64,000 nucleotides of DNA. Source: Stratiolaelaps scimitus. Its lineage: Eukaryota > Arthropoda > Arachnida > Mesostigmata > Laelapidae. The notes below the pieces were generated by a model. That model saw nothing but the letters and a program-made list of their open reading frames with translations. It ran no database searches and was not told the origin of the DNA. A program made the position numbers and the translations under genes. The stretch covers positions 23,925,501 to 23,989,500 of the forward strand of contig JABWDB010000001.1 of NCBI GenBank assembly GCA_019614645.1. The letters run 5' to 3'. How positions within the stretch are numbered: position 1 is the stretch's first letter; the number at the start of each line of letters is the position of its first letter. This document shows, piece by piece, positions 1 through 12,222 of this stretch.

Positions 1-937
1 AGGTCATTCGCCTGTAATGGAATAGCTAGGACACAGAATGAGAACGGCGCTAGTCCGTGTCTGTTCACGTGTAGAACACAAGTTAAGCTTGTTGCCTACT
101 TCGTCATATATACCATAGCTTTGGAAGAGGTTAGAAGGTGTCATTATTTATCAGTTTCTGCAAACAATGCACGAGCAGCATCGTGGTTGGAAAGGAGAAA
201 ACAGCCAATTCTGGATAGGAAAACAGAAATTTCCGGTTCGAGGTTGCTCGCACAATGTCCGTGATTATTGGGAGGAAGGGGTAGGCTTCGTTTTCGTCGG
301 CGCATCGTCTCTTCCAAACAACTAACATAAGTAAGACCAACGAAATTGAATATTTATTTAGTAGTTACCACACACCCCTCGCTCTTTCGCAAGCTCCAAA
401 TAATAGACATCTTTATCTCTCGCAAGTTTTTAGCGGCCACAGTCTCTTGGCTTAATATCCTCAGTGTGCATATGAGACCCGTAAGGTGTCGGCAATGGGG
501 TGTTGCTTATGCCATCACTTTCATAGACAGCAGTATATATGTGTTATTCTGTGTAGGATATTGAGTATGATTGTGCGCCTTAAAATATACTATATAAGTA
601 GGAAAGCAGGTGGGGACAGGATGTCAGGCCGAGGCCGTCAAGGCATCGGGGGAGGCGATGGCGTTGGCATGGATTGATATTTTGTGTCAGTTACATGCAG
701 ACATTCGTACTTATGGCCTATACACTGTTCACTGTTTATAGTATGCCAAATAGAATACGCTACATCCCGTACGAGAGAAACTCTCGCCTCGCTCATCAGA
801 AAGGTTTGTATTGAACCCTTGTAGTAAATACTGGGTAGACTGCTAATCTTGAAGGTATAAGCTACTTTCGGAAAGCAACGTATATGTTTGTCAAACTAAA
901 ATGTACAACTGGAACGTGATTCTAGTGTGCGTTCTTA
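1..937. other. Non-coding AT-rich stretch
   Basis: Open frames here are short (up to about 72 codons), lie on both strands and have no recognisable motif or codon bias. I read it as intergenic or intronic DNA and see no repeat or RNA gene in it. Confidence 0.5.
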
Positions 938-1150
938 GGGATGTACGAATAAGGCTTCCCACGTTCTCCTAGGAACACCGGCAGCAGGATTTATGATCGC
1001 CGGTTCAATTCCCAGAAATCGTGGCTTGGTTAACGTTGCTGTGCCGCCACATAAGTCTTTTGGACACAGTCTAGCTCGCTCGACCTGATGGGTTCTTGAA
1101 GCAATCCAAAACAGTGACATTGAAGCTTGCCGTGGAGAGTCATGAAAGTC
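938..1150 (+). repeat. Dispersed repeat, copy 1 (SINE-like)
   Basis: This segment shares its ends and a central block with 4588-4707 on the opposite strand. Both copies carry GGGATGTAYGAATA at one end, a 23-nt block around GGTTCTTGAAGCAAT with about 21 matches, and a GAAAGTC end. On the plus strand it holds GGTTCAATTCCC near 991-1004, which resembles a pol III B box and suggests a tRNA-derived SINE; a clear A box is not visible. The long minus-strand open frame at 935-1351 crosses this repeat and is probably not a gene. The other copy lacks roughly 85 nt of the interior. Confidence 0.45.
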
Positions 1151-2000
1151 GGCTGGGGAAAGAAAGGATTTGTGGAAGCACTTGAGGCAATTCGGGACAC
1201 ATGCTTGGTTGATCGTCCAGAAATCCGCTGTTTTTGCGTGATGCTGGCGCGGATCGCTGGCAGACAGCAGACTATCGTTTATGTGCATGTGAATGCATCT
1301 ATGTACACGCATGGAAATATTTGTTCGCCCTCCAGCATTATGACATCGCATATGCAGTCGTACGCGCTAATTACTCTGGAATAGGTTGGAACGGGTTTGC
1401 CACAAGTGTAGTCCGTGACTTAAATTCATTTGAACATTACACAAAGCAGCTAACTAGTCGATATGATTAGCATAGGTGGCATGGAAGGGGGACGCTACAC
1501 ACAACGAATGTGCAACGAGCCCAAAGGTCATATATATATACACGCACATATATCCCCCCTTCTATTTACGATACAATGCAAGCACTGCTATATTACTGAC
1601 GAGTCAAAATGTACTTCTGTTAACTCACGTGGGCCACTAGTTTCTAGCTAGTTTTCTACCTTACGTGGATTTGGTCGTTGAACGCAAGATAAGAAATGTG
1701 GAAAGGCCACCACAAAAAAGCTTCCTTCAGTAACTAGGTCTTCAAGCAAGCGTATGCCATTATGCCGTGAACATCTACGTCATTACTGCTGTGTCCGACT
1801 TAAAAAATGTTAAATCCAACACGATCAGAGAGATATGTACCGAGGTTACCCAAGTAAATTTCCCCTGGTCAAACCCCACTGCCTGTCCTGTGTTATCACG
1901 TTCAAGCTACACCATCTGGAAGCCGAACGTTCTTTCTAGCCCTTTGAAGAATGATTCCTCTTCTTCAGACCAGCAGCTGCAGAGATACCCGGACCACTAA
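1151..2000. other. Non-coding stretch
   Basis: There are only short frames on both strands and a small TA run near 1531-1540. No gene, repeat or RNA was recognised. Confidence 0.45.
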
Positions 2001-2354
2001 TTCCGTAAAGGAAGCCTTCGTCCTTTGCCTTTGCCTCCTGCGGGCCGCTGGCCAGCCGGCTACGGCCACCGGCTACATCGCGGGAACTCGGCAGCGGCGA
2101 TCCGCTCCAAGGACATCATTGAGTTACGAAAGCGCTTCTGTCGGCTTGGCAGGAAACATGACCTGCTGACCAAAGAGTTCCTGTTACTTTTAGGTGTCCT
2201 TTTTCGTTCTGAGGAAGCGTTAAAGCTTCACAACACTGGCGCGGGTCGGCAGAGGGTCAAAGTTCCAGTTGAACCCCCTCACCCGTCTCCCCCGACGAAA
2301 CGGGGAAACGGCTACCTCGGCAGAGATACGCCGAATCATGTTTGCTGCCTGTGA
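2001..2354 (+). CDS. Unrecognised open frame with a protein-like centre
   Basis: The frame is open for 117 codons and has no ATG near its start, so it would have to be an exon rather than a whole gene. The stretch around 2100-2200 is rich in alternating charged and hydrophobic residues (SKDIIELRKRF, then LGRKHDLLTKEF), as in an amphipathic helix. It loosely recalls the helix-loop-helix spacing of EF-hand proteins, but the acidic calcium-binding loop residues are absent. The first part is GC-rich (CGGGCCGCTGGCCAGCC), unlike the surroundings. No clear splice acceptor or donor brackets it. It could equally be a chance frame or a decayed exon. Confidence 0.15.
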   Translation, partial: FRKGSLRPLPLPPAGRWPAGYGHRLHRGNSAAAIRSKDIIELRKRFCRLGRKHDLLTKEFLLLLGVLFRSEEALKLHNTGAGRQRVKVPVEPPHPSPPTKRGNGYLGRDTPNHVCCL

Positions 2355-4587
2355 TTTTCAAATGACAGCTGAGGCAAATGAACGTTGGGGTCCATACACG
2401 AGCGTGTCATTCACGTTATTAGCTGACTGACATTCACAACGGTGTAGAGATACATTTAGTAAGCTTACTATGAGACAGAGTTCCATTGCGTTGTTATATG
2501 GTTGTAAAATAATGTAACTTAGTGATATGTACATCTTCTATACTGCTATTGCAGGACATATTATATGCAGAGATTGTCAAAAACGGTGAGATAGAACTTT
2601 CCGGCCACTTCTCCGGACCCTTTACTTTAACGACCATGCCCCTTAAATGTCTTTCAATTTTCGAGATCATTCAAAGTAAGCGCAAATTGGATTCTTAAAA
2701 ATGTATCGATTTTTCTGGAAATATGTTTTTTTTCCATTCTCTCAGATGATGGAATTAGAGGAGAAACCTCCTCTGTAGCAAAATGTAAGAACCTAGTGGT
2801 CACGAGCGTACGGTTCTAACGCGGTTCGTATGCAATTCACTTACAAACGTACAGCATCCATGTTTGGAAAACTTTCTGAAAAAAAGTAGATTTCATTTCT
2901 ATTTTTCGAAGTGAGAGGCTAAGGTTGGTGATTCAATCAATATAGGCCATGTATCAGCTATTAAACTTGCGCCATTTGTTAATCGAAAAGTCGGACATTT
3001 GAGGCATTTCGAAACGTGCGTTAGTTAGAGAGGCTGACGTTAATCTATGGTTTAACATCAGATCATCAGTTTGCCGATGTAAATTCGAGCCTCCTTTGGG
3101 AAACGATACTGTCGTCAGCTTTTTGGTTTTTTATAACATTATGTGTATTCGTTTTTGTGTTCTAGAAATACCATGAAACACATGTACAACATATGTTTAC
3201 CGAGAAAAATGGCACGTTGGCAACGACGACAACTGGTTCTTCATCTATGTGTATTTGTCAATGTAAATGCATCGCTCACAATACCGAACAAATAGTGAAT
3301 CTAATATACTTTTATGTTATGTAATAGAGCTATCACCGCTACTCAAAGCGGTTGAGCAAAAGTAGCCAATATGGTTTCAACTTGTGCGAGATTAGGCCAT
3401 GCTATTATATGAATGAAAACGCATTAATGGTGTACGACGAGCAGTAAATGTCAAAAAGTAGAACGGGAAGCCAAAGCACTCCGATCTCTTTTGCACAACA
3501 TTTATACTCGCTTATCATTGGCTACGGCATTAACCTCGTTATGCCGCCACATGCACCAAATATACATGTATAGCACGAGTGGTATGTACAGGTGCACATA
3601 TGCGGTATGCTTTATGTATATTGCCGACAACACTGATACGGTGGTGTCCAAGTAGAAGCCAACTAGTATGGGCCTAGCTCTAGAGACCATTGACAATAGT
3701 GCAATGTGCAATGTGCCGTACAAAACCATAAAACTCAACCCTAATATAAGTATTTTACGGTGTTTTATCAGAAACAGATCTCCATTTATTTCGATATCTT
3801 GAGATCACCGATCACCAAGTCATTCCAGCCAGGAATCACGGCCGGGCAATGCTTTTAATTATTCTACATATTTTGCTGATTAATCATGATTGAATGCGAC
3901 ACCAAAACAAATAGTGACCAATCCGTAGGTGGCTTTTCCCAGTCAGGAACTTCTCCAATAGTCTGCAGATATTCATATGCGTATAATGTTCGGAATTGGC
4001 TTTCTTCATCGATGTGTACCAGGAGTTGATCCTCTTTCAGCCGGCTGCAGACTTTGAGATCCTCGAAACTATCGGAAAAGCATCGCGTGTGTCAGCGAAC
4101 TTTTCTGGACAGCGGCCAAACTCCCTACCACAACCACTGCGGCGGAGTATCATGCTCTAGCTCTGCCAAGGTGAAAAGCCTTCCTTTGTGGGGAGAAAAT
4201 CGCTTACTTCGCCTTTTTTGTACCCGTCGAGTCCCCATATGGACGGACAAGCGTATGGTCAGCACGGCTGCTTCTGCCGGATCCTGGTTAGCAGGTGATG
4301 GCAGAAGTCGAAGGAGATGTCAAAGCGTGTGACATTTCGAAGGAGACACTTAGTGTACACAATGAAAAGCAGAGAGCACCGAGCAGATATCTGATTTTGT
4401 ATAGTGTCTTAACAAGACGACTAAGTTCAAAGCCTTTGTCTAGCATAGTCAGGCAGTAAACTACTACTCACACTGTCCAGTATGTCCTGCGATATAAAGC
4501 ACAATAGTCATATGAGAGCTATCTCTAAGATAATATTACTGTACCTATGACTCCATGGAGAACTTTTACCTCAAGGCTGAACCTCAC
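2355..4587. other. Non-coding AT-rich stretch
   Basis: Open frames at 3502-3738 (minus) and 4054-4332 (plus) are short and show no family signature. No gene, RNA or mobile element was recognised. Confidence 0.45.
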
Positions 4588-4707
4588 GTGACTTTCCATG
4601 ACAGTATTGCTTCAAGAACCTATCATGTCGGTCCTACTGGACTTAGGCCACGCGGCCACCCCTGCACACGTTCTGGGAAAGCCTGGGCCGCCATATTCAT
4701 ACATCCC
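4588..4707 (-). repeat. Dispersed repeat, copy 2 (internally shortened)
   Basis: This is the inverted-orientation partner of 938-1150. It keeps the GACTTTC end, the ATTGCTTCAAGAACC block and the TATTCATACATCCC end, but lacks much of the centre including the B-box-like motif. About 3.4 kb separates the copies. The plus-strand open frame at 4555-4746 simply reads through it. Confidence 0.45.
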
Positions 4708-5084
4708 CAACAACGAACAGCAATAACATACAACATTTATATTTGAGTTGCACGTTTTTGAGTTTAACGTAATAGTAGATTCCAACATAGAGTCGCAAGG
4801 GTTGCTTGCTCTTAACAGATATTAGTTGTGAAATGGCCAGTATACTGGTGGTCAAAAAGTACCTTAAACGGTTAAAAGGTTCTGAGAATGGATGTCGAAG
4901 ATAATAGTGCAAACTTTATTGTCTGCCTATTCTGTTAGGTAATAATGAATTATTAATTGTCGAATCAACTCTCGTTTGCGATAGATAGTTAATGAAGCCG
5001 ATGGCCTTGAGGTCCTGTAGGATTAAATTAAGCTTCTAACGCGTAAGCGATCCACCACGTCATTGTTTCTATACATATATAAAT
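4708..5084. other. Non-coding stretch
   Basis: AT-rich sequence with no recognisable gene or repeat. A minus-strand frame at 4697-4912 has no signature. Confidence 0.4.
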
Positions 5085-5160
5085 ACCAGCCCACTCACTG
5101 AGGTAGCTCGCCGATGTGGTGTGGTTAATCGGCTACGAGCGACTACGTTTAATAAACCAT
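5085..5160 (+). promoter_or_regulatory. TATA-like box, hairpin and AATAAA in a compact unit
   Basis: TATATAAATA near 5083-5092 is followed about 20 nt later by CACTCACTGAGG, which could serve as an initiator. A bulged inverted repeat (GTAG-CTCG-CCGAT against ATCGG-CTA-CGAGC-GACTAC) spans about 5106-5148, and AATAAA follows at about 5151. TATA, a short transcribed region and a poly(A) signal in that order is the pattern of the U3-R part of an LTR. No second copy and no retroviral-type coding region is present here, so a solo LTR remnant or chance are both possible. Confidence 0.2.
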
Positions 5161-7326
5161 GGCCGGAGTGCCCTTTTGCTCGCCCGTTAATCTACCTGAA
5201 CTCGTTAGTGCATTTGACAAAGGTGGTATGTTTAGCAACGGTGCAGAGTGGCTGAGGGGCTTGGGATCCTTCTTGAGGCAAACAAACCTGTATTGGCGTA
5301 TCGCTAAATAGCCTTCCGTAATCGCCCTAAGGAGGTAGGCCTATTCTGAAGAATATTGTCGGACAACGGCATTTCGAAGATTCGTTGGAAACTTTCACCC
5401 GCGATGTGGATGCTATTGCGCTGAAGCATTGGTTGCGATATATGGAAATCAATATGCGCTAGGCTGTGCGCGATCGCAACACCGGCCTCTTAAGCATATC
5501 CCACCACACCTCCAGCTTTCGAAGGCTGTCCAACATCTTACATAGCTAGCCTTGTTCCAGCAGTAGGAATACTCCATTAAAAGAATATTGCACATTGGCC
5601 TGGGCTGAATATTCTCACTTGACATGATAGCCACCTATGTGGTCTATTACCGGAGTGTGTATAATAGTTCTACCCACCTTGCATATCTTTGGTCATTAAA
5701 CGGTCTACTGACTTTGTGATAAAACAAGTATCATAGTTTGAATACACCATGCTTCCCCAACAGGTTGTTGATTTTCTGTTGGCTCGGCTGCCATCTCACC
5801 TCTTCAATGAGGGATACCCCGTGCAGTATTCACCTGTTTTAAAGGCGCCGTGCTAATCTCTCTCGGTGTCGGAACTTTCATGAAATAGCATTGTCGTCAA
5901 TTCGATTATAATGATAATAACAAGGGAGATAATCTACGTTCAAATCACGATCGTAAACAATATTGCAGTTGTCGTGTTGATGATAGCTTCTAACAGATCA
6001 TCACATCAGACCCGTCTTGCTTGTACGATGTATTCGTGTGGAAAAAGCACGAGAGAATCAGGTGTAACCTGCATTTGCTAATAGCTGTCCTGTTGGTGGA
6101 GAGAGTTGGTCCCTCCATACGAACGATCGGTGACAACCCCCACTGAAATAAAGTTACGTGTCAGCTCTCGACCATGAAAATGAACGATTTCCCATTGTAG
6201 TTCCCATTTTGTCATCTATTTCCGCTTTAGGCTTGTGTCTGCCCATCTGCGTCGACCTAGATCATATGTGGGATCATAAAATGCAATTGCTGTAGCTGCG
6301 ATTGACACAGTTCGACTCCGCCTCCAGCACGCTGTCAACGGTGGCTAGTTCGGCAAATGTTAAACGCTCCGATCAGCCCCTTCATCATCTCCATGATAAA
6401 TCCAATGTAAATGAGAATTACGCCATTTCGTCATCTGCTCGAGGCCACCGCTTCGCCGCCAGCTACTCTCGACTGGTCGATTGAGGAAGAGACGGATGAC
6501 ATAAAAGCGTCAACGCGGCGCGTCTCGTAAGAGGAGATCCCAAGAGGAGGGCTCGGCATCTTTCTCGCTCTCAATCTTCTCCGCCCGTCGTTGACTGATG
6601 AAGGGCTGAACAATTTGGCAATTTGCACTTTGAAAATGTCCGCAACCGCAATCCGACAATTCAAATGTCGAATGTCAATCCGAACGTCGATGGTGGCGCT
6701 GCCAGCGAGACGATCCAATGGCGCCTGCTCAACGAGAAGGGCCAAGATGAGATAATCGCTAATTTATTTTTACGCAGTTCCAGAGCCTGATAGACCTCGC
6801 GGCATGAAACTGAGGTTCGGGAACTTCGCAAGATGTGCCACTAACAGGGGCGAGTCTCGGCATGTCGAATATTTACGTAGCAAGAAATTGTGCTTAATCG
6901 TGCCTCGCAAATTAATCAGAACGAGATGATGGCTTCTCATTTGGCTCTTCGCTTATTAGCGCCATCACATATAGTCCAACAACATAATCCAGTTTCGTCA
7001 AAAGGATGCTATTTGTTGCCGGTGCGTGTACCAGGCTGATGGATGCGCGAGGATATCTGTGTTTCGGGGATGGGGCTAAACTTGGTGGATTAAATCAAAA
7101 TCCAATCCTTCCCCCAGTTGGACATAATCATCGCGCTTGTGGTACGCAGCAAGTGCACGTCTGTAGGTTATTACGGCCGTGCATGAGAGGATCACTTTTG
7201 GGACGATTAGTACTACGTGGATTCATTATGTGAGCGGGTGGATGCCGACTGCAAACGAGAGTAGATTAGCAACAATAACGCGTATCGCATGTTTGTATTC
7301 TTTCACTCGTGACGAGGACTTATAGC
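5161..7326. other. Non-coding stretch
   Basis: A minus-strand frame at 6431-6745 (104 codons) has fairly balanced composition but no recognisable domain. GCAGAGTGGCTGAGGGG near 5244-5260 resembles the D-arm half of a leucine or serine tRNA, but no T-arm follows at the right distance. Nothing else was recognised. Confidence 0.4.
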
Positions 7327-7358
<32 letters not shown>

Positions 7359-7405
7359 CATATATATTGCCCAAGTTTTCGTATGCTATGTATATATATA
7401 TATAA
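7327..7405. repeat. (AT)n microsatellite cluster
   Basis: There is a pure AT run at about 7327-7352, followed by interrupted TATATA blocks to about 7405. The tyrosine/isoleucine-rich frames predicted on both strands here are products of the repeat. Confidence 0.95.
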
Positions 7406-10400
7406 TACAGATATGGATCCCATATCAACGAAGACCGTGGAGCTTGGATGGCATAGCCTCTTATTGCGACTGGGCTGTCTACGTAAACCAGCACTTAGAC
7501 GTACAATGCCTATATAATAAATGCGACGAGTGAAATTTGTAAAATATAAGCACAGTGGGTTTTTTCATCAAACGTTTTCGGCGAGTGGAAAAATCCACTG
7601 AGCCGTCTTGCGGTCACGACCATCTCGATATAACGACTATATTGTTATGTCCTCGTCATACAGCCTACGATAAATGTAGGGCATTGTTATCTCCGTTAAC
7701 GTATTGCTTCGAGCTCTGGACGTCCTGAGAAAAACAGCGGATGGGTGGACCCCGTCTGGCTCAAGGCCAACCCCCATGTAAGATAGTCGGCCACGTATAT
7801 AGATAATGTTTTCTATTTCTTGACAGTTCACAGAAACCCCAGTGTTCATTAAGGTGTTGACTGTAACAGGGCAGCTTTGAGTTAACGGGACTCGTTAGCA
7901 GTACATAAGCAAGAGTTGATTTAGTTCCAGCAACTGGTGGGGCGTAGAGGCGCACCTTGAATGACGCCACTGATCAATCAACAGCGCACATCACCCACTC
8001 GAATAACATACTTAGTACCGGCTTTCCGAAGCTGTATTGTGTACAGTTTGGCATGGTAAATTTAGGCCTTACAAATAACCAAAATAGATTAAGGATACTT
8101 GTCAAATACAAAAAAAAAAGTATATATCCATATGACTATTTCTGTGTATTTTCCATTGTCCATTGAAACGAAACGAAAGAAAACCAAAACGCGCCAACTC
8201 GATGTCTCTCGACGTCGGCGGGCGATACAGTAGTGATGTTATGAGCCATTCAGCCTCATAAGTATACCCTTAGACTTCCATTTTCTTTACATACAACCAC
8301 TTAAGTATTACGATCTGAGGCAACGTTCTTGTTCGTCTGATCCGACGAGAGCGCTCCGACAGAAGACGAGTCCGAGCGAATTCTGCTTTTCCAGACAACC
8401 TGGTATCCTTTCCAGTCATAGCGACGTGGCGTCTGGTATGGCATCAAACTTACTGCTCAGCACATTATACAAAGATAAATTCTAGACCAGATTCCATGCC
8501 TATATATGGATACGATTTAAATAACGCCCCGTCACTTTGTTAGACTTGGTGACACCTATACTTCAAGGGTATCCGAAGAGCATTTGAATCCAAGAATTGA
8601 CAACAAAAATGATCGACAGCAGTTCTCTCATTTGAGTGCATACTTAAGGGACCACTGCGACGTTATAGAGTGAACCGAGCTGGTAGGCTAGCAGCGTAGG
8701 GGCACTACCGACGGAGCATACAAGCTGAACGAGAGATGACTCTCGCAGCTGGCATTTTGTTGTCGTTCTCGTTGTTATTTAATGGTTATGGTCACGATCG
8801 TCTATCCAACACAGGGTATTGAAAAGGGGGAGTAAAAAAATGCGATTTAGTAGGAAACGAGCATCCGCGTACGGGGCGGAAAAAGCGAGGATGATTGTAA
8901 TCGTATGGATATTAAGTTTGTACAGGATAATTGTGTGCACGACATGGATATTAAGTGCACGACACGAAGGGCTACTGCAACGAGATCGAGAAGCTTATGA
9001 AACCGCTACCTATCGAGGGGTAGACACTGCGATGCTTCTTGTCACACGGACGAGTGTGTTGTGTCATTTCTGTTTTAATCTCTCTCTCTTACTCTCTTAA
9101 ATTCGTGATACCACCCGGCATATTCATGCAGTCGACAACTCGGTGACCGAGCGGCACAATATCGATAAAGGTATCGCACAGTCCATTTTATTTATTATAT
9201 TTTTATTTATTGATTGCCACACTTTATGGAGAGTCGCGATTATTACTTACAATTTAATTACAATAAAACATAACCATTCATTGCATTATTATTAATCCAT
9301 TAATTCTGACCTTATGTCCTTCTCTCGTCGTCAGGCGGCATCGATCAATCATTTTTCACTAACGAGCAAGATCATTCGGAAATAGCAAAGAGTACGAACC
9401 ATTACGTTTCTATAGGAAAGCAATTTCAAAAATCAACCTGAGCCGTGAGTAGATTGAGAATATACAAGAACCATGCCGAGGCTAGTGAAGCTTCAGTATT
9501 CAGCCTACTTGCAGCCCAATTGAGTATAAAAGGATGTTCGCCCAGATCAATGCGTTGGTAAGCTTAATGCGATTTCCAGATAATTGCGCAGTTAGGGATG
9601 AATCAGATCATGTATGATTTCAGCAAAATAATTACAATACTATTTATTGCATCCTACTGAATGGCCCTCAGTTAGCCTCACGTATGTACATAATCAAAAA
9701 TTAATCACTTATCGTTTCTAGCTCCGACACGATGTAAACAATTTGGCAGGTAAACTAAAGGAAATGTGCTGACGAACCTCGCCTATCAGCATCTCTCGCC
9801 AATGTTGCCACTACTACCACTGATGTACATAAAAAAAACGTTTCACCTTTAGAATCTGACCCGGCCGTTGATCAATGGCAAGACACCCATTACAGGTACA
9901 CACGCACCCATACTAAGATCAGAAACTAAATCATTCGGCTTCATCTAGACATCTGCATAGAGGCTTCTCTTGGGGCTGTTGTTGTTTCGGAGAACTTCGA
10001 CGGTTGTCTATGGTCGATTTTATCCGTGATGCCGTTACGACGCAATGTCTTAGAATTCGAGCAGACTCAACCTGTCTAAACGAAGCCTTATAATAAACCA
10101 TTAATTAATGGGGCTGTCGTCTTATCCGCGCAGACGGCCGTATGGATAAGATCGCACCTCTCGTGTTTGCTGATTACATTATCGGCAAGGCATAGCTTGT
10201 GCTATGCAACCTTGACGCTGTAGCTGCCTAGTAGTATGCTAACGCTGCAGAGTAGCTCAGTGTGACCACGTTCGATTATTTCGTCCGTCAGTAGCAATTC
10301 AACAACGACAGCATCAACAGCAATATTTCGAGAAAGCTCAGAGTTCTGCCCCAACATCCCTGTTACACTGACAGGGCAAAATGCTTCGATAATACTACTA

Positions 10401-11026
10401 CTACCAAACACTAACGCTGCTGTCATTACGGTAGCCTACACTACATATAAATATGGCAAATACCTGCCCTTTTAGCCAAACATACCATAGATCTACGATA
10501 TATCGCGCAACGTAATAGGCCAGTAATAGCAGACTGTATAGTCTGCAGTGTCGGCGAAGAATTCACCCAGAATTCACTCAAGGTAGTACCGCAAGCGAAA
10601 GTCTATCTAGCTGATCTGTACGTATAAACAAGATCTGTCGACAAGTATACACTTGTATGCTTGTACGATGATATGTCTGTGGGCATGTTCTCATTTCGTT
10701 CAGCAGTGGCAGTAAGTAAATATGATATATCATCGTCACCACCATCATCATCATCATAATGAAGAGTAGGCCGTCGGATTCGATCTGTGTTTCAATATTC
10801 TCCTTTAGGTCCAACCATCGGTGGTCGACGCACTGGAAACGGTGGAAATATGTAATGTGATCAGAACATGCTGAATTCGTCGAAATTCAAAGAGTTCCAG
10901 CAACTTGCCGAACGTAGTTCAACGTGTTTAATTTGTATTGAGAGCATCAATTAATATGTCACATGTGTGGCGCTCTATTTGCGGCCTCTCTGATGGTTGG
11001 GGCGTCAACATCGCCATGCCAAGGGA
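7406..11026. other. Non-coding AT-rich stretch
   Basis: The open frames are short and unsupported. A 12-nt motif (TGGATATTAAGT) occurs twice at about 8906 and 8944. A short CAT/CAC triplet run lies at about 10738-10757. No gene, RNA or transposon was recognised. Confidence 0.45.
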
Positions 11027-11120
11027 CACAGCTCGATAAATAGACTACTAGTGGAGTATGTCCAAGGTCGCAGGTTCAAAGCCTGCCGTGGTCGCCTGAA
11101 AGGTGTCGATTTTGTTTCTG
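11027..11120 (+). repeat. tRNA-derived SINE-like element, copy 1
   Basis: It aligns over about 90 nt with 26763-26853: both contain ACAGCT, ATAAATAGAC, CTAGTGG, TGTCC, AGGTC, GGTTCAAA, CCTGCC, TGG and later GATTTTGT in the same order. GGTTCAAAGCC is a pol III B box and the TAGACTACTAGTGG region sits where the A box should be, so a tRNA-derived SINE is the natural reading. The downstream tail (to about 11240) differs between the copies. The frame at 10997-11182 is an artefact of the element. Confidence 0.6.
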
Positions 11121-11637
11121 ATGTCTCTCGTGTAAACAGAGCAGTAGGTAGAGCGTACGTGATGGTCGAGTGCTACGCATGATGGTGTGAATGTGCGAGG
11201 TGGTGGCACTGCTACGTAGTTAGGGAGGCGAGGGGTAGTCCCCTAACGTTTAAGATATATATTATATATACCGACTATGGACGCAGTAAGAAGACCCTGC
11301 TCGACCGTGAAGGTCGACCCACTAACAGAAAATAAAAGGAGACGAGTGCATCAACGATTGTGCCAGACTTGTCAATGTTTCCTGTTACTAGCCTAGCCCA
11401 ACTCGCGAGCATTCTCTTGCACTCGTAATATTCTAACGTGATACGGATAAATACCGAGAAATGGCCAATGGAGGAAGCGCCAGTTGCAAACGAAAGTACA
11501 TTGAATATACGTAGCCATATGATGCATATAGAGATCGAACTTGAAAATAGAAATACCCAGGGGAATCAATATCTGTTAATCAATATCAATCAATAGCTTC
11601 CACATCTGTTCTAAGTTCTTGTCGCCTGCTAATTATA
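11121..11637. other. Non-coding stretch
   Basis: It includes the divergent tail of the SINE-like element and a short AT run near 11255-11270. No gene was recognised. Confidence 0.4.
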
Positions 11638-12222
11638 ATGTATGATGCTATGCCATGCTATGTAACTATACATTATTGTAACAAAACGATGGAGAGGTCG
11701 AAAAGGACAACACAGTACTCCGTGGTAACACTAAGGACTACCTCTAACACTCACACTCCATACACATGGCCATGTGTATATTTAGCACCCGCTCATTGTT
11801 GGCTAGCAGCTAATGCCTACGAGTTGGCTGAGTGTCATCTCGCATGCGGCCAATTAAACGACTCGAGGGATCTTTTGGTGAGGCATAATATAATACACTT
11901 GGCACATATACGGCATTATGGAGTGGCCCCTATCACGCTGTGTGTTTATGGGGAATATATCCGGTCGTCGGCTAGCTATTTTTCTTCCCTTTGGGATGTG
12001 CTTATTATATCTACTGTAATAACACTATATAATAAGACAACGACAAGAACAACGGTGCGCTGTCATCGGAGATCGTCGTCAAAGCAAGATCGCAGTGAAC
12101 GACATTTCCAGCCAGTGAATGACCTTTCAGAGAGCTCATCACATAATCTCCCTACGGACGGAGCCACTCTGCCAATTTACATTGTCATGGCTGTTGTGTC
12201 AAAGATACCAACAAGATTGTAG
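11638..12222 (+). CDS. Longest open frame in the window, 194 codons, unrecognised
   Basis: An ATG at 11638 opens 194 codons without a stop, the longest frame in the window, in DNA that is not especially GC-rich. The product has scattered Cys and His, an uncharged central part around residues 95-130, and a Ser/Arg/Lys-rich part after residue 140. I see no signal peptide, repeated Cys spacing or catalytic motif that names a family. Third-position choice is mixed and does not clearly favour coding. It may be a long exon, a single-exon gene, a decayed transposon frame or chance. There is no TATA box at a convincing distance, and no clear poly(A) signal was noted directly after the stop. Confidence 0.25.
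   Translation: MYDAMPCYVTIHYCNKTMERSKRTTQYSVVTLRTTSNTHTPYTWPCVYLAPAHCWLAANAYELAECHLACGQLNDSRDLLVRHNIIHLAHIRHYGVAPITLCVYGEYIRSSASYFSSLWDVLIISTVITLYNKTTTRTTVRCHRRSSSKQDRSERHFQPVNDLSESSSHNLPTDGATLPIYIVMAVVSKIPTRL

Noticed and set aside
935..1351. 138-codon minus frame
   Set aside because: It runs through a dispersed repeat copy and has no coding-type features.
5244..5290. GCAGAGTGGCTGAGGGG, similar to the 5' half of a leucine or serine tRNA
   Set aside because: No anticodon stem, T-arm or matching acceptor end follows at tRNA distance.
7303..7533. Tyrosine/isoleucine-rich frames on both strands
   Set aside because: They are translations of an (AT)n microsatellite.
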